Below, one piece after another: positions 25,712 to 33,302 of a DNA stretch of 45,191 nucleotides. Both the position numbers and the translations under genes were made by a program. Below the pieces are notes generated by a model. It was not told the DNA's origin, did no database searches, and was given only the letters and a program-made list of their open reading frames with translations. The stretch is taken from contig CAYJPK010000008.1 of NCBI GenBank assembly GCA_964372035.1, positions 1 to 45,191 on the forward strand, in the 5' to 3' direction. The DNA is from CAYJPK01 sp964372035 (GTDB lineage Bacteria; Desulfobacterota; Desulfovibrionia; Desulfovibrionales; Desulfovibrionaceae). How positions within the stretch are numbered: the first letter of the stretch is position 1; each line of letters begins with the position of its first letter.

Positions 25712-26989
25712 TTATTTACTAAAAGCCGGTAACCAAGTTGAAAGTGAAGGCACAAACACTACAAATAATAAGCCAATAAGTAATGTTATAACAAAAATTG
25801 GCAAGTACCTGATAATCGTATGCACTGGCCTATCACCAACCGACGAGGCAACGAACAAATTAATGCCCACAGGCGGTGTAATTAAACCGATAACTAGAGC
25901 TGTTACCATCACAACACCAAAATGCAATAAAGAAATACCATAAGCCTTTGCAGCTGGTGCTAAAATCGGTACAAAAAGCATTACAGCTGGAACTGGATCT
26001 AAAAAACAACCAGCAACAACTAAGAATAATGCTATACATAATAAGAATAAATCAGGATTTGCAGTTAAAGCTTGGAAAGCCATAGCAATTTTTTGTGGAA
26101 TTTGTTCACGGGTTAAAACCCAACCAAAGGCTTGAGTTGCACCAACGATTACCAAAATACCACCAGACATAACAGCTGAACGAGCTAATACTCTCAAAAT
26201 CCAAATACCTGACAACTCTTTATAAATATAAATGCCCACAAGTAAGCTGTATAAGCATGCAATTGCAGCAGCTTCTGTTGGAGTAAATATTCCAAAATAG
26301 ATACCGCCTAGAATAACTAGCGGTGATAATATCGCCCAAAATGCAGAGCCAAAACTCTTAAGCACCGTTGGAAGATGAAAGGTTCCTTGTCCACGGTAGC
26401 CATTCTTTCTACAAATATACAAGGCACTAACGAGAACTAATCCGCACATCATAAGCCCTGGAACAACACCACCCATAAGCATATCAGCAACTGACACATT
26501 AGCTGATACACCATATAAAACCATTAAAATACTTGGTGGAATAAGTGGTCCAAAAATACCACCTGTTGCTTGTAAGGCACAAGCAAAATCAGGGTCATAG
26601 CCCTCATCTTTCATAGCAGGGATCATGATACTACCAATTGCAGCAGTAGTTGCAGCACCAGCACCAGTCATAGCTGCAAATATTACGCTAGCTACAACAG
26701 TAACCATTGCAAGTCCGCCAGTTGCAGAGCCAACAACTGATTTAGAAAAATCAATGATGCGCCTAGAAATTCCACCGTGCTCCATTAAGCCACCAGCAAT
26801 GATAAAGAACGGGATTGCCATAAGCATAAACTTATCAACACCACTATACATTTGTTGCACTACAACTGTTGCTGGAATATCTGTAAGCACTGCAATGTAA
26901 AAAACAGACGCAAGTCCAAGTGATAACGCAATAGGCACACCTATTGACATTAAAATAAAGAAAACCCCAATAATTAACAATCCACTCAC
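25712..26989 (-). CDS. dctM: TRAP transporter large permease subunit DctM
   Basis: The large (about 12-helix) sodium/substrate symport subunit of a TRAP importer. I choose the GTG start at 26989 (426 residues) because GGAGGG lies 6 nt upstream and the protein then begins MSGLLIIGVFFILMSIGVPIA, the normal DctM start; ATG codons ten residues further upstream have no ribosome site. Family motifs: VVQQMYSGVDKFMLMAIPFF, FAAMTGAGAATTAAIG, ATGGIFGPLIPPSILMVLYG, GLITPPVGINLFVASS. It is the first gene of the operon downstream of a sigma-54 promoter. Confidence 0.93.
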   Translation of the reverse strand: MSGLLIIGVFFILMSIGVPIALSLGLASVFYIAVLTDIPATVVVQQMYSGVDKFMLMAIPFFIIAGGLMEHGGISRRIIDFSKSVVGSATGGLAMVTVVASVIFAAMTGAGAATTAAIGSIMIPAMKDEGYDPDFACALQATGGIFGPLIPPSILMVLYGVSANVSVADMLMGGVVPGLMMCGLVLVSALYICRKNGYRGQGTFHLPTVLKSFGSAFWAILSPLVILGGIYFGIFTPTEAAAIACLYSLLVGIYIYKELSGIWILRVLARSAVMSGGILVIVGATQAFGWVLTREQIPQKIAMAFQALTANPDLFLLCIALFLVVAGCFLDPVPAVMLFVPILAPAAKAYGISLLHFGVVMVTALVIGLITPPVGINLFVASSVGDRPVHTIIRYLPIFVITLLIGLLFVVFVPSLSTWLPAFSK

Positions 26990-27372
26990 AAGTATCCCTC
27001 CAAATCTAAGTTGCATCATTTAGCTACAGTTAAAATAACAAATTTAATTGTTTTGTACCAATATAAGATAAATAAGTACAAATATCATAACTCTAACAAT
27101 CTAAACCAAAATACATGATAAGTCAATGTATTTCATAAAATATTTTAGGGACATACAATTTAGCTTAAAATACCTTCAAAAAATCAAATACTTACAACTG
27201 AAAAAAATTTGATGCTTATATTGTATCGAAATAATATACTTTTTAAGCAATTTAACTTACAAAATGAAAGTTATATTTTTCACAAAAAAAGTGCTTTTAA
27301 TCATGACTAAATAAACTATAACATTTCAAACAACTGCAAAACTAATACTCATAAGCTGTCCCGTAATGGACT

Positions 27373-27388
27373 AGCAATAATAGTGCCA
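27373..27388 (-). promoter_or_regulatory. Sigma-54 promoter of the TRAP operon
   Basis: Minus strand TGGCAC (27383-27388), 5 nt, TTGCT (27373-27377): an exact match to TGGCAC-N5-TTGCW with the essential GG and GC ten bases apart. Initiation near 27361 gives a ~370-nt leader to dctM. The rest of the 26990-27576 spacer is AT-rich without a credible ORF. TRAP operons in proteobacteria are often driven by sigma-54 with a DctD-like activator. Confidence 0.75.
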
Positions 27389-27449
27389 GATTAAATATCA
27401 AAAAAATCATAGCCTACTAGCATGAAACATTTGTCAAAGTCGCAATAAG

Positions 27450-27490
27450 TTGCAAAAATGAAATATTTATTGCAACATTTGTTGCAACAT
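27450..27490. repeat. TTGCAA repeat cluster, candidate activator site
   Basis: Three copies of the self-complementary TTGCAA occur at 27450-27455, 27470-27475 and 27482-27487. The last two are direct repeats TTGCAACAT spaced 12 bp, and the third is centred in the palindrome TGTTGCAACA. They lie about 60-100 bp upstream of the sigma-54 element, where enhancer-binding activators bind. Confidence 0.45.
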
Positions 27491-27510
27491 TAAAATGCAC
27501 CATACGCAAA

Positions 27511-27552
27511 AAGAAAGCTTGTATATGCAAAATATCATATACAAGCTTTCTT
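27511..27552 (-). terminator. Terminator of perR-rbr
   Basis: A perfect 17-bp stem (27511-27527 with 27536-27552, core GAAAGCTTGTATATG) with an 8-nt loop is followed on the minus strand by TTTGCG after a stem base ending CTTTCTT. It lies 24 nt after the rubrerythrin stop. Confidence 0.85.
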
Positions 27553-27576
27553 AAGTTTAGATAAAGTTAAATTTGC

Positions 27577-28155
27577 TTAGAAATCACACGCACAAAGAAC
27601 TTCAAAATAGGCCTGTGGATGCGCACACGCTGGGCAAACCTGCGGTGCATGAATACCTTCAACAACACAACCACAATTAATACAACGCCATTTAACAGAT
27701 GACTCAGCAGTAAACATAGTAATATCTTTTAATTGCTTTGCAAAATGCAAGAATCTCTTTTCGTGATATTCCTCAGCAATAGCAATACTACGCATAACAG
27801 ATGCGATTTCGCCAAAGCCTTCTTCATCAGCAATTTTAGCAAAAGATGGATACATTTCAGTATATTCATGGTTTTCACCAGCAGCAGAAGCAACTAAGTT
27901 AGCTTCAGTAACCCCAATAATACCAGCTGGAAATGCTCCAATAATTTCAACTTCTCCGCCCTCTAAAAACTTAAATAAACGCTTTGCATGTTCTTTTTCC
28001 TGACTAGCTGTTTCAAGGAAAATATCGCTAATCTTAACAAGACCTTCTTTCTTAGCCGCACCAGCAAAATAATCATAACGATTTCTAGCTTGTGATTCAC
28101 CAGCAAAAGCTGTCAAAAGATTTTTTTCAGTTCTTGTACCTTTTAATGATTTCAT
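27577..28155 (-). CDS. rbr: Rubrerythrin
   Basis: A cytoplasmic peroxidase of anaerobes that reduces hydrogen peroxide using a diiron site fed by a rubredoxin-like iron. 192 residues. The N-terminal ferritin-like domain carries the ligands (AGESQARNRY, SQEKEHAKRLF, NLVASAAGENHEYTEMY, AIAEEYHEKRFLHF). The C-terminal rubredoxin-type site is Cys158-x2-Cys161 and Cys174-x2-Cys177. An extra Cys163 and a CACDF tail add further cysteines. GGAGGC precedes the ATG. It lies 65 nt downstream of perR, the classic peroxide-stress pairing in Desulfovibrio. Confidence 0.97.
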   Translation of the reverse strand: MKSLKGTRTEKNLLTAFAGESQARNRYDYFAGAAKKEGLVKISDIFLETASQEKEHAKRLFKFLEGGEVEIIGAFPAGIIGVTEANLVASAAGENHEYTEMYPSFAKIADEEGFGEIASVMRSIAIAEEYHEKRFLHFAKQLKDITMFTAESSVKWRCINCGCVVEGIHAPQVCPACAHPQAYFEVLCACDF

Positions 28156-28220
28156 TTTAAGCCTCCGATTAATTTAGTTTTTAAATAAGTAGCCATAGTA
28201 ATTTATAATGTAAGGTTCAA

Positions 28221-28616
28221 CTAATTAGCCTTACAAGCTTCGCAATATCCATCAAATTCAATTCTACATTTTTTAATAGAAAAACCGCTGTTGTCTTTTA
28301 TTTTATCCATCTGCACAAAATCACTTGGAATAGCGTCCATTTTTACATCAACAATAGCACCACAACTCATACAATGCATATGCCAATGATCTGAAATGTC
28401 TCCATCAAACCTTCGCAATGCAGCCGTTGAATTGATTTGTATAACATCTCCTTGAGCTAATAAGAAATCAAGATTCCTATAAACTGTTCCAAGGCTAACA
28501 TTTGGCAATTGTTTACGCACTAAAGTATAAATATCTTCGGCGGTTGGGTGTGTTTTCATATCACGCAAAACAGATAAAATAATTCTTCTTTGTTTTGTCA
28601 TTCGTGTTTTAATCAT
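28221..28616 (-). CDS. perR: Fur-family peroxide stress regulator PerR
   Basis: A dimeric metal-dependent repressor, 131 residues from the ATG at 28616 (a TTG at 28619 is too close to the AAGGA site). The winged helix contains HPTAEDIYTLVRKQ and VSLGTVYRNLDFL. The metal-sensing segment RRFDGDISDHWHMHC has the Asp and two His expected for the PerR regulatory site. Structural-zinc cysteines occur as CMSC and CEAC. PerR rather than Fur is supported by RFDGDxSDHxH and by the adjoining rubrerythrin gene. It probably represses its own operon and releases it under peroxide. Confidence 0.88.
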   Translation of the reverse strand: MIKTRMTKQRRIILSVLRDMKTHPTAEDIYTLVRKQLPNVSLGTVYRNLDFLLAQGDVIQINSTAALRRFDGDISDHWHMHCMSCGAIVDVKMDAIPSDFVQMDKIKDNSGFSIKKCRIEFDGYCEACKAN

Positions 28617-28660
28617 CAATCTTTCCTTCTATATCAATAAAAATCACAGCAATTTAGGAA

Positions 28661-28689
28661 AAATTATCATTAACAGCTTTTTTTGTCAA
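28661..28689 (-). promoter_or_regulatory. perR-rbr promoter
   Basis: Minus strand: perfect TTGACA (28684-28689), 17 bp, TAATTT (28661-28666). The spacer and -10 contain AATGATAATTTT, which resembles half of a Fur/PerR-type box, so autorepression could act here. Confidence 0.65.
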
Positions 28690-28709
28690 GTTGCAAAAAA
28701 ACTTGCAAC
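28690..28709. promoter_or_regulatory. Inverted repeat next to the perR -35
   Basis: GTTGCAA (28690-28696) and TTGCAAC (28703-28709) form a perfect inverted repeat with a 6-nt A-rich centre, abutting the upstream side of the perR -35. The rest of the 338-nt perR/ompH spacer (28617-28954) is AT-rich, including an A/T palindromic stretch near 28740-28762, without a credible ORF. Confidence 0.45.
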
Positions 28710-28885
28710 AATCAATTTAAATTATATTATAATATCAATATATTATAATTATAATTTATTATAGCATATTCCAGTAAAGTTTACAATATTTTTATTTTAG
28801 AAGACGATATAGCTATAAATCTCTCAGCACAAAGAAAATTCATGCAAAAATATTCTGAAAAGTTGTGATTTTTACAGCTAAATCC

Positions 28886-28914
28886 TTGACGTGCGAAAAA
28901 ACAGCATGTATATA
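28886..28914 (+). promoter_or_regulatory. Promoter of ompH-lpxD-fabZ-lpxA
   Basis: TTGACG (28886-28891, 5/6), 17 bp, TATATA (28909-28914, 5/6). AAGGAG (28941-28946) follows at the proper distance for ompH. Confidence 0.6.
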
Positions 28915-28954
28915 TTTTGTGTTTACACATGAAATTTTTTAAGGAGTTTATATT

Positions 28955-29557
28955 ATGATTCGTATTCTTATGGCATTTGTACTTGCTAGCGTAATGACAG
29001 TTGGAGTTGCCTCTGCTGAAAGTAAAATTGGTGTTGCTAACATGCAAGTTGTCGGCTCACAATCAGAAGCAAACAAAAAAGCAAGTGAAAAATATACTGC
29101 TGAATTTAACAAGAAATCTGAAGAATTAACTAAAAAGAAAAAAGCTTTTGAACAAAAAGTTAGTACCTTTATGGCACAGCGTCCTACTATGGGCAAAAAA
29201 TTAGCTGAAGAGCGTGGCGTTTCACTCACAAAAGAAGAGCAAACTTTACGTGACGAAGATATGAAATTCCAACAACGTGTTAATGCTATCCAAAATTCAA
29301 TTGCTCAAGAATTAGCTATGCTTGCATTTGATGCATCTGCTACTGTTGCTAAAGAAAAAGGTCTTGACTTAATTGTTTCACAAAATGGTACTTTATATCA
29401 TGCAGAAGCTTTAGACGTAACAAATGACGTTATTACTGCACTTAACGCATTATGGAAAGAAGGCGGAAGTAAAATGTTAGGCGAAGCTGCTGCTAAAGCA
29501 TTTGACGAACAAAATGCTAAAACTGCGCCTAAAAAAGCTCCTGCTAAAAAGAAATAA
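28955..29557 (+). CDS. OmpH/Skp family periplasmic chaperone
   Basis: A periplasmic holdase that protects outer-membrane proteins between the Sec and BAM machineries. 200 residues: signal peptide MIRILMAFVLASVMTVGVASA, then SKIGVANMQVVGSQSEANKK, matching the family's first strand. Long charged helices (~45-135) form the tentacle-like coiled coils, followed by KGLDLIVSQNGTLYHAEALDVTNDV, the conserved C-terminal strand region. A Lys/Pro-rich tail (KKAPAKKK) ends it. First gene of a lipid A operon, the usual skp-lpxD neighbourhood. Confidence 0.9.
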   Translation: MIRILMAFVLASVMTVGVASAESKIGVANMQVVGSQSEANKKASEKYTAEFNKKSEELTKKKKAFEQKVSTFMAQRPTMGKKLAEERGVSLTKEEQTLRDEDMKFQQRVNAIQNSIAQELAMLAFDASATVAKEKGLDLIVSQNGTLYHAEALDVTNDVITALNALWKEGGSKMLGEAAAKAFDEQNAKTAPKKAPAKKK

Positions 29558-29569
29558 GAGAGAAACACT

Positions 29570-30601
29570 ATGAATAGTATTAGCCTATCAAAGGTTGCAC
29601 AACTTTTATCTTTAAGCTTAAAAGGCGAGGACAAGGAAGTAACTGGGGTTAATACGCTTGAATTAGCTGGCCCCTGTGATGTTAGCTTTCTTGCCAATCC
29701 TAAGTATATTGACAAGTTAGAAAACACAAAAGCAGGGGCTGTTATTATTGCACCTGAACATGCTGATAAGGTTGAGTGTGCCCTAGTTAGTGAAAATCCT
29801 TATCTGGATTTTGGACGTATTTTACATGTTTTTGCAAAAAAACAAGGTAGTTTTGAGGGAATTAGTGAGCTTGCACATATTTGCGATGAAGTTGAGCTTG
29901 GACAAAGTGTAACTATTTACCCTTTTGCTTATATTGGACCAAATGTTAAAATTGGCAATAATGTCACTATATTTCCTAATGTTTATATAGGTGAAAATTG
30001 CCAAATTGGTGATAACTCCATACTCTACCCTAACTGTGTCTTAATGTCTGATACTGTTTTGGGCGATAAGTGTATTATTCATGCTGGAGTTGTACTTGGG
30101 GCTGATGGTTTTGGCTTTATTAGAGATAATGATATTGTAAATAAAATACCTCAAATTGGTAAAGTCATTATTGGAAATAGTGTTGAAGTTGGTGCAAATA
30201 CAACTATTGACAGAGCTGTGCTTGACTCTACCAAAATCAAAAATCACACAAAAATTGATAACTTAGTGCAAGTTGGGCATAATGTTGAAATTGGTGAATG
30301 CTCACTCATCGTATCACAAGTTGGCATTTCTGGCTCTACTATCATTGGTAAAAATGCTACCTTTGCTGGCCAAGCTGGAATTGCTGGTCACCTTAAAATA
30401 GGCGATAATGTAACAATTGCACCAAAATCTGGAGTTGCAAAAGATATAGCAGATAATGCAACTGTAGGTGGAGCACCGGCTGTTGACCAAATGACTTTTA
30501 TGAAAACTTTAACATTAATGCCTAAATTTCCCGAATTATTCAAAAGAATTAGTAAATTAGAAAAAGAACTTGCAAAATTGCAAGAAAATAATAATAAATA
30601 G
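29570..30601 (+). CDS. lpxD: UDP-3-O-(3-hydroxyacyl)glucosamine N-acyltransferase LpxD
   Basis: Third step of lipid A synthesis: transfers the second 3-hydroxyacyl chain onto UDP-3-O-acylglucosamine. 343 residues. The N-terminal uridine-binding domain contains CDVSFLANPKYIDKLENTKAGAVI. A left-handed beta helix of hexapeptide repeats spans ~105-310, with ADGFGF, ANTTIDRAVLDSTKI and the catalytic LVQVGHNVEIG. The C-terminal helix is Lys/Glu-rich (RISKLEKELAKLQEN). It follows ompH by 12 nt. Confidence 0.96.
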   Translation: MNSISLSKVAQLLSLSLKGEDKEVTGVNTLELAGPCDVSFLANPKYIDKLENTKAGAVIIAPEHADKVECALVSENPYLDFGRILHVFAKKQGSFEGISELAHICDEVELGQSVTIYPFAYIGPNVKIGNNVTIFPNVYIGENCQIGDNSILYPNCVLMSDTVLGDKCIIHAGVVLGADGFGFIRDNDIVNKIPQIGKVIIGNSVEVGANTTIDRAVLDSTKIKNHTKIDNLVQVGHNVEIGECSLIVSQVGISGSTIIGKNATFAGQAGIAGHLKIGDNVTIAPKSGVAKDIADNATVGGAPAVDQMTFMKTLTLMPKFPELFKRISKLEKELAKLQENNNK

Positions 30602-30610
30602 GAAAAAAAC

Positions 30611-31048
30611 ATGATTGAAATTAAAGACATTTTAGAAAAATTACCACATCGCTATCCCTTATTATTAGTTGATAGAGTTACACAGCTTGATAAAGGTGAT
30701 ACAATTTACGCATATAAAAATGTTACTTTTAATGAACCGTTTTTCCAAGGGCATTTCCCTGGTTTTCCTGTTATGCCAGGTGTTTTAATTCTTGAAGCAC
30801 TTGCGCAAACTGGTGTATTATTAGTGTTAAATAGCTTTGATGATGTGGATAAAGATGATAGCATTTTCTTATTCACAGGCATTGAAAAAGCAAAGTTCAG
30901 AAGGCAAGTCGTTCCTGGTGATAAACTTGAGCTTGAATGTAAGCTCATAAAACGCAAAATGCAACTTTGGAAGATTCAAGCTGTTGCAAAAGTTGATGGA
31001 GCTATTGCTGCTGAAGCAGAATTAACTGCAACCTTAATAAAAAAATAA
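30611..31048 (+). CDS. fabZ: 3-hydroxyacyl-[acyl-carrier-protein] dehydratase FabZ
   Basis: A hot-dog-fold dehydratase of fatty acid synthesis that competes with LpxA/LpxD for 3-hydroxyacyl-ACP. 145 residues. Start motif LPHRYPLLLVDRV; catalytic His48 in FFQGHFPGFPVMPGVL; Glu62 in LILEALAQTG. The end TAEAELTATL is conserved. It sits between lpxD and lpxA, the widespread arrangement that balances membrane and lipid A flux. Confidence 0.97.
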   Translation: MIEIKDILEKLPHRYPLLLVDRVTQLDKGDTIYAYKNVTFNEPFFQGHFPGFPVMPGVLILEALAQTGVLLVLNSFDDVDKDDSIFLFTGIEKAKFRRQVVPGDKLELECKLIKRKMQLWKIQAVAKVDGAIAAEAELTATLIKK

Positions 31049-31057
31049 GGCAAATAT

Positions 31058-31864
31058 ATGAGTATACATAGCACGGCTATTATAGCACCAAGTGCTGTTA
31101 TTGGTAAGGACGTTGTTATCGGACCTTATGCAATAATTGAAGATGATGTTGTTATTGGTGATAGATGTAAAATTGATGCCAATGCCAGCATTAAACAATA
31201 TACAAAAATGGGCACTGACAACCATATTCACTCTTTCGCCTTAGTTGGTGGAATACCACAAGATTTAAAATTTCATGGTGAAGTTTCTCACCTTGAAATG
31301 GGTAATAATAACTCTGTTCGTGAGTTTGCAACTATTCACCGTGGTACTGAGGGTGGTGGCTTTTTAACTAAAGTTGGCGATAATAATCTTTTTATGGCCT
31401 ATACGCACATCGCACATGATTGTATTGTTGGTAGCAATATTGTTATGTCAAATGGTGCAACTTTGGCTGGTCATGTGCAAGTAGCTGATTATGCAATTAT
31501 TGGTGGACTTAGTGCTGTGCATCAATTTGTGCGCATCGGACGCAACGCCTTTTTAGGTGGCATGAGCGGAATTGCTCAAGACTTACCTCCATTTGTAATA
31601 GCGTCAGGTGGACGTGGTCATGTTCATGGTTTAAACCTTGTTGGGCTTAGACGCATAGGCATGAAAAAAGAAGCAATTAGCGCACTTAAAGACGCTTATC
31701 AAATGGTTTGGCGAAGCAATTTACTTAGAGCTCAAGCTGTTGAACAAATATCTGAAAAATACAGTAACATTCCTGAACTAGTTGAATTTGCTGATTTTAT
31801 TAAAGCATCTACTCGTGGTGTCTGCTCTGCTGAAAAAGAAGAGCAAGACCAAGACACAAATTAA
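31058..31864 (+). CDS. lpxA: Acyl-[ACP]--UDP-N-acetylglucosamine O-acyltransferase LpxA
   Basis: First step of lipid A synthesis. 268 residues. Left-handed beta helix of hexapeptide repeats (~1-190) with catalytic His120 in AYTHIAHDCIVG. Family motifs IPQDLKFHGE, NSVREFATIHRGT, and GLSAVHQFVRIGRNAFLGG. The C-terminal helical domain contains GLNLVGLRRIGM and ends in an acidic EEQDQD tail. A sensor kinase gene begins 40 nt later, so envelope synthesis and sensing may share a transcript. Confidence 0.97.
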   Translation: MSIHSTAIIAPSAVIGKDVVIGPYAIIEDDVVIGDRCKIDANASIKQYTKMGTDNHIHSFALVGGIPQDLKFHGEVSHLEMGNNNSVREFATIHRGTEGGGFLTKVGDNNLFMAYTHIAHDCIVGSNIVMSNGATLAGHVQVADYAIIGGLSAVHQFVRIGRNAFLGGMSGIAQDLPPFVIASGGRGHVHGLNLVGLRRIGMKKEAISALKDAYQMVWRSNLLRAQAVEQISEKYSNIPELVEFADFIKASTRGVCSAEKEEQDQDTN

Positions 31865-31904
31865 TTGCAGTATTGCTAATACAAAGCCGCATAAGTGCAA
31901 AAAA

Positions 31905-33302
31905 ATGAGAAATTCATTAATTAAACAAATTATTAAGAATAATCCTTTTTTATTACCACTTAGTTGCGGCTTTATTGTTGTAATTATAAGCGCATTATTT
32001 TATTTTTTTCGTTTAGATGAAAGCATATATTCTAAGGTAGAAAAAGCATATATTGAGCGTACTTCAGTCCTAATCAACTCAATTGAAAGCACAATAAAAT
32101 CTGGTCGCCGTGGAGGTGGGTTATATCATCTTGGTTTTTTAGTAGATGAAATGTCAAAAGAAAATCATGTCCAGTTTATTGCCATTACTTCAAAAGATGG
32201 CTTTATTGTCATGCATAGCAATCCACTATATATTGGTGAATATATTGATGAACTTGGTATTCTGCAATTTCCTCTTGGTGAATTAAAAGCAAATGAAAAC
32301 ACAAAGCATCGATTATTAGAAGTTAGTGATTCAAAAAGTTTTTTAGTTTATAAGTCATTTTCAATACCAACACTAAAAAAAGAATTGCAAACCCAAAAAA
32401 TTGTTATTTTAATTGGCATAAATCCTGTTCAACTCGAACTAGCAAAACAGGCTGATACCAACTATAAATATCGTTTTTATATTTTATCCCTTATTTCCAT
32501 ACTTTTTATATTAGTAACTTCATATTTCATCGGTCGCTCTAACTATTTGAATCTTGAACGGAAAAAAGCTGAATTAAAATTAGCTGATTTAGAAACTATT
32601 CATAAAGAAAAACTCTCTGCTATTAATAAACTAGCTGCTGGAGTTGCTCATGAAATCAGAAATCCTCTAAGCTCTATTAAGGGCTACACTACTCTATTCA
32701 AAGAAAGACTTAAGAGCGATGAAGAATATGTCAGTCTTGCAGATATAATGGTGCACGAAGTTGAGCGTTTAAATACTGCAGTTACAAGTTTAATAGAGTT
32801 AACAAAACCACTAAGCCTTAAATATACTAAGGTCAAAATTGAAGAACTTGTTAGTTCTTGTGTTACATTATTAAAAATTAATGCTTCTAATATTAATATA
32901 GAGATAAATGTTGAAAATAATTTGGAATTTAAGCTAGATGAGAATAAAATACGACAAGTATTAATTAATCTAATTTTAAATGCTATTGAAGCAATTCACG
33001 ACAATGGAAAAATTAATATTACTGCATATATAGAAAATAAAAATTTAATAATTTCTGTAAAAGACAATGGTATTGGCATAGACAGTACAACTGCCACGAA
33101 AATCTTTGATCCATACTTTACAACAAAGGGAAATGGTACAGGCTTAGGCTTAGCTACTGTTTATAACATAATTGCCGCTCATCAAGGAACTATCGAACTA
33201 GCAAGTAAAAAATCTATGGCTGAATTACCAAGTCAATCTCAAGTTAAAGATAATGATGGCACAGAATTTATCATTAAAATACCGGAGCTTATTAATGTCT
33301 AA
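31905..33302 (+). CDS. Two-component sensor histidine kinase, ZraS/HydH-like
   Basis: A membrane kinase of 465 residues. I start at the ATG at 31905; longer readings run back into lpxA. Layout: transmembrane helix ~15-35, periplasmic sensor ~36-188 (contains LVDEMSKENHVQFIAITSKDG, as in ZraS-type proteins), transmembrane helix ~189-209, a short coiled linker, HisKA with phospho-accepting His249 in GVAHEIRNPLSSIKGY, and HATPase with NLILNAIEAI, DNGIGID and GTGLGLATVYNI. No PAS or HAMP domain is obvious. It overlaps its response regulator by 8 bases. The signal is unknown; ZraS senses zinc/envelope stress. Confidence 0.92.
   Translation: MRNSLIKQIIKNNPFLLPLSCGFIVVIISALFYFFRLDESIYSKVEKAYIERTSVLINSIESTIKSGRRGGGLYHLGFLVDEMSKENHVQFIAITSKDGFIVMHSNPLYIGEYIDELGILQFPLGELKANENTKHRLLEVSDSKSFLVYKSFSIPTLKKELQTQKIVILIGINPVQLELAKQADTNYKYRFYILSLISILFILVTSYFIGRSNYLNLERKKAELKLADLETIHKEKLSAINKLAAGVAHEIRNPLSSIKGYTTLFKERLKSDEEYVSLADIMVHEVERLNTAVTSLIELTKPLSLKYTKVKIEELVSSCVTLLKINASNINIEINVENNLEFKLDENKIRQVLINLILNAIEAIHDNGKINITAYIENKNLIISVKDNGIGIDSTTATKIFDPYFTTKGNGTGLGLATVYNIIAAHQGTIELASKKSMAELPSQSQVKDNDGTEFIIKIPELINV

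Noticed and set aside
26625..26900. Plus-strand ORF opposite dctM
   Set aside because: Shadow of a well-supported conserved gene; the same applies to the other long antisense frames opposite livM, lpxD, fabZ, ilvB and tsf.
31782..31904. Upstream start of the sensor kinase inside lpxA
   Set aside because: The added residues are out-of-frame lpxA coding sequence; the ATG at 31905 gives a normal membrane-anchor N-terminus.
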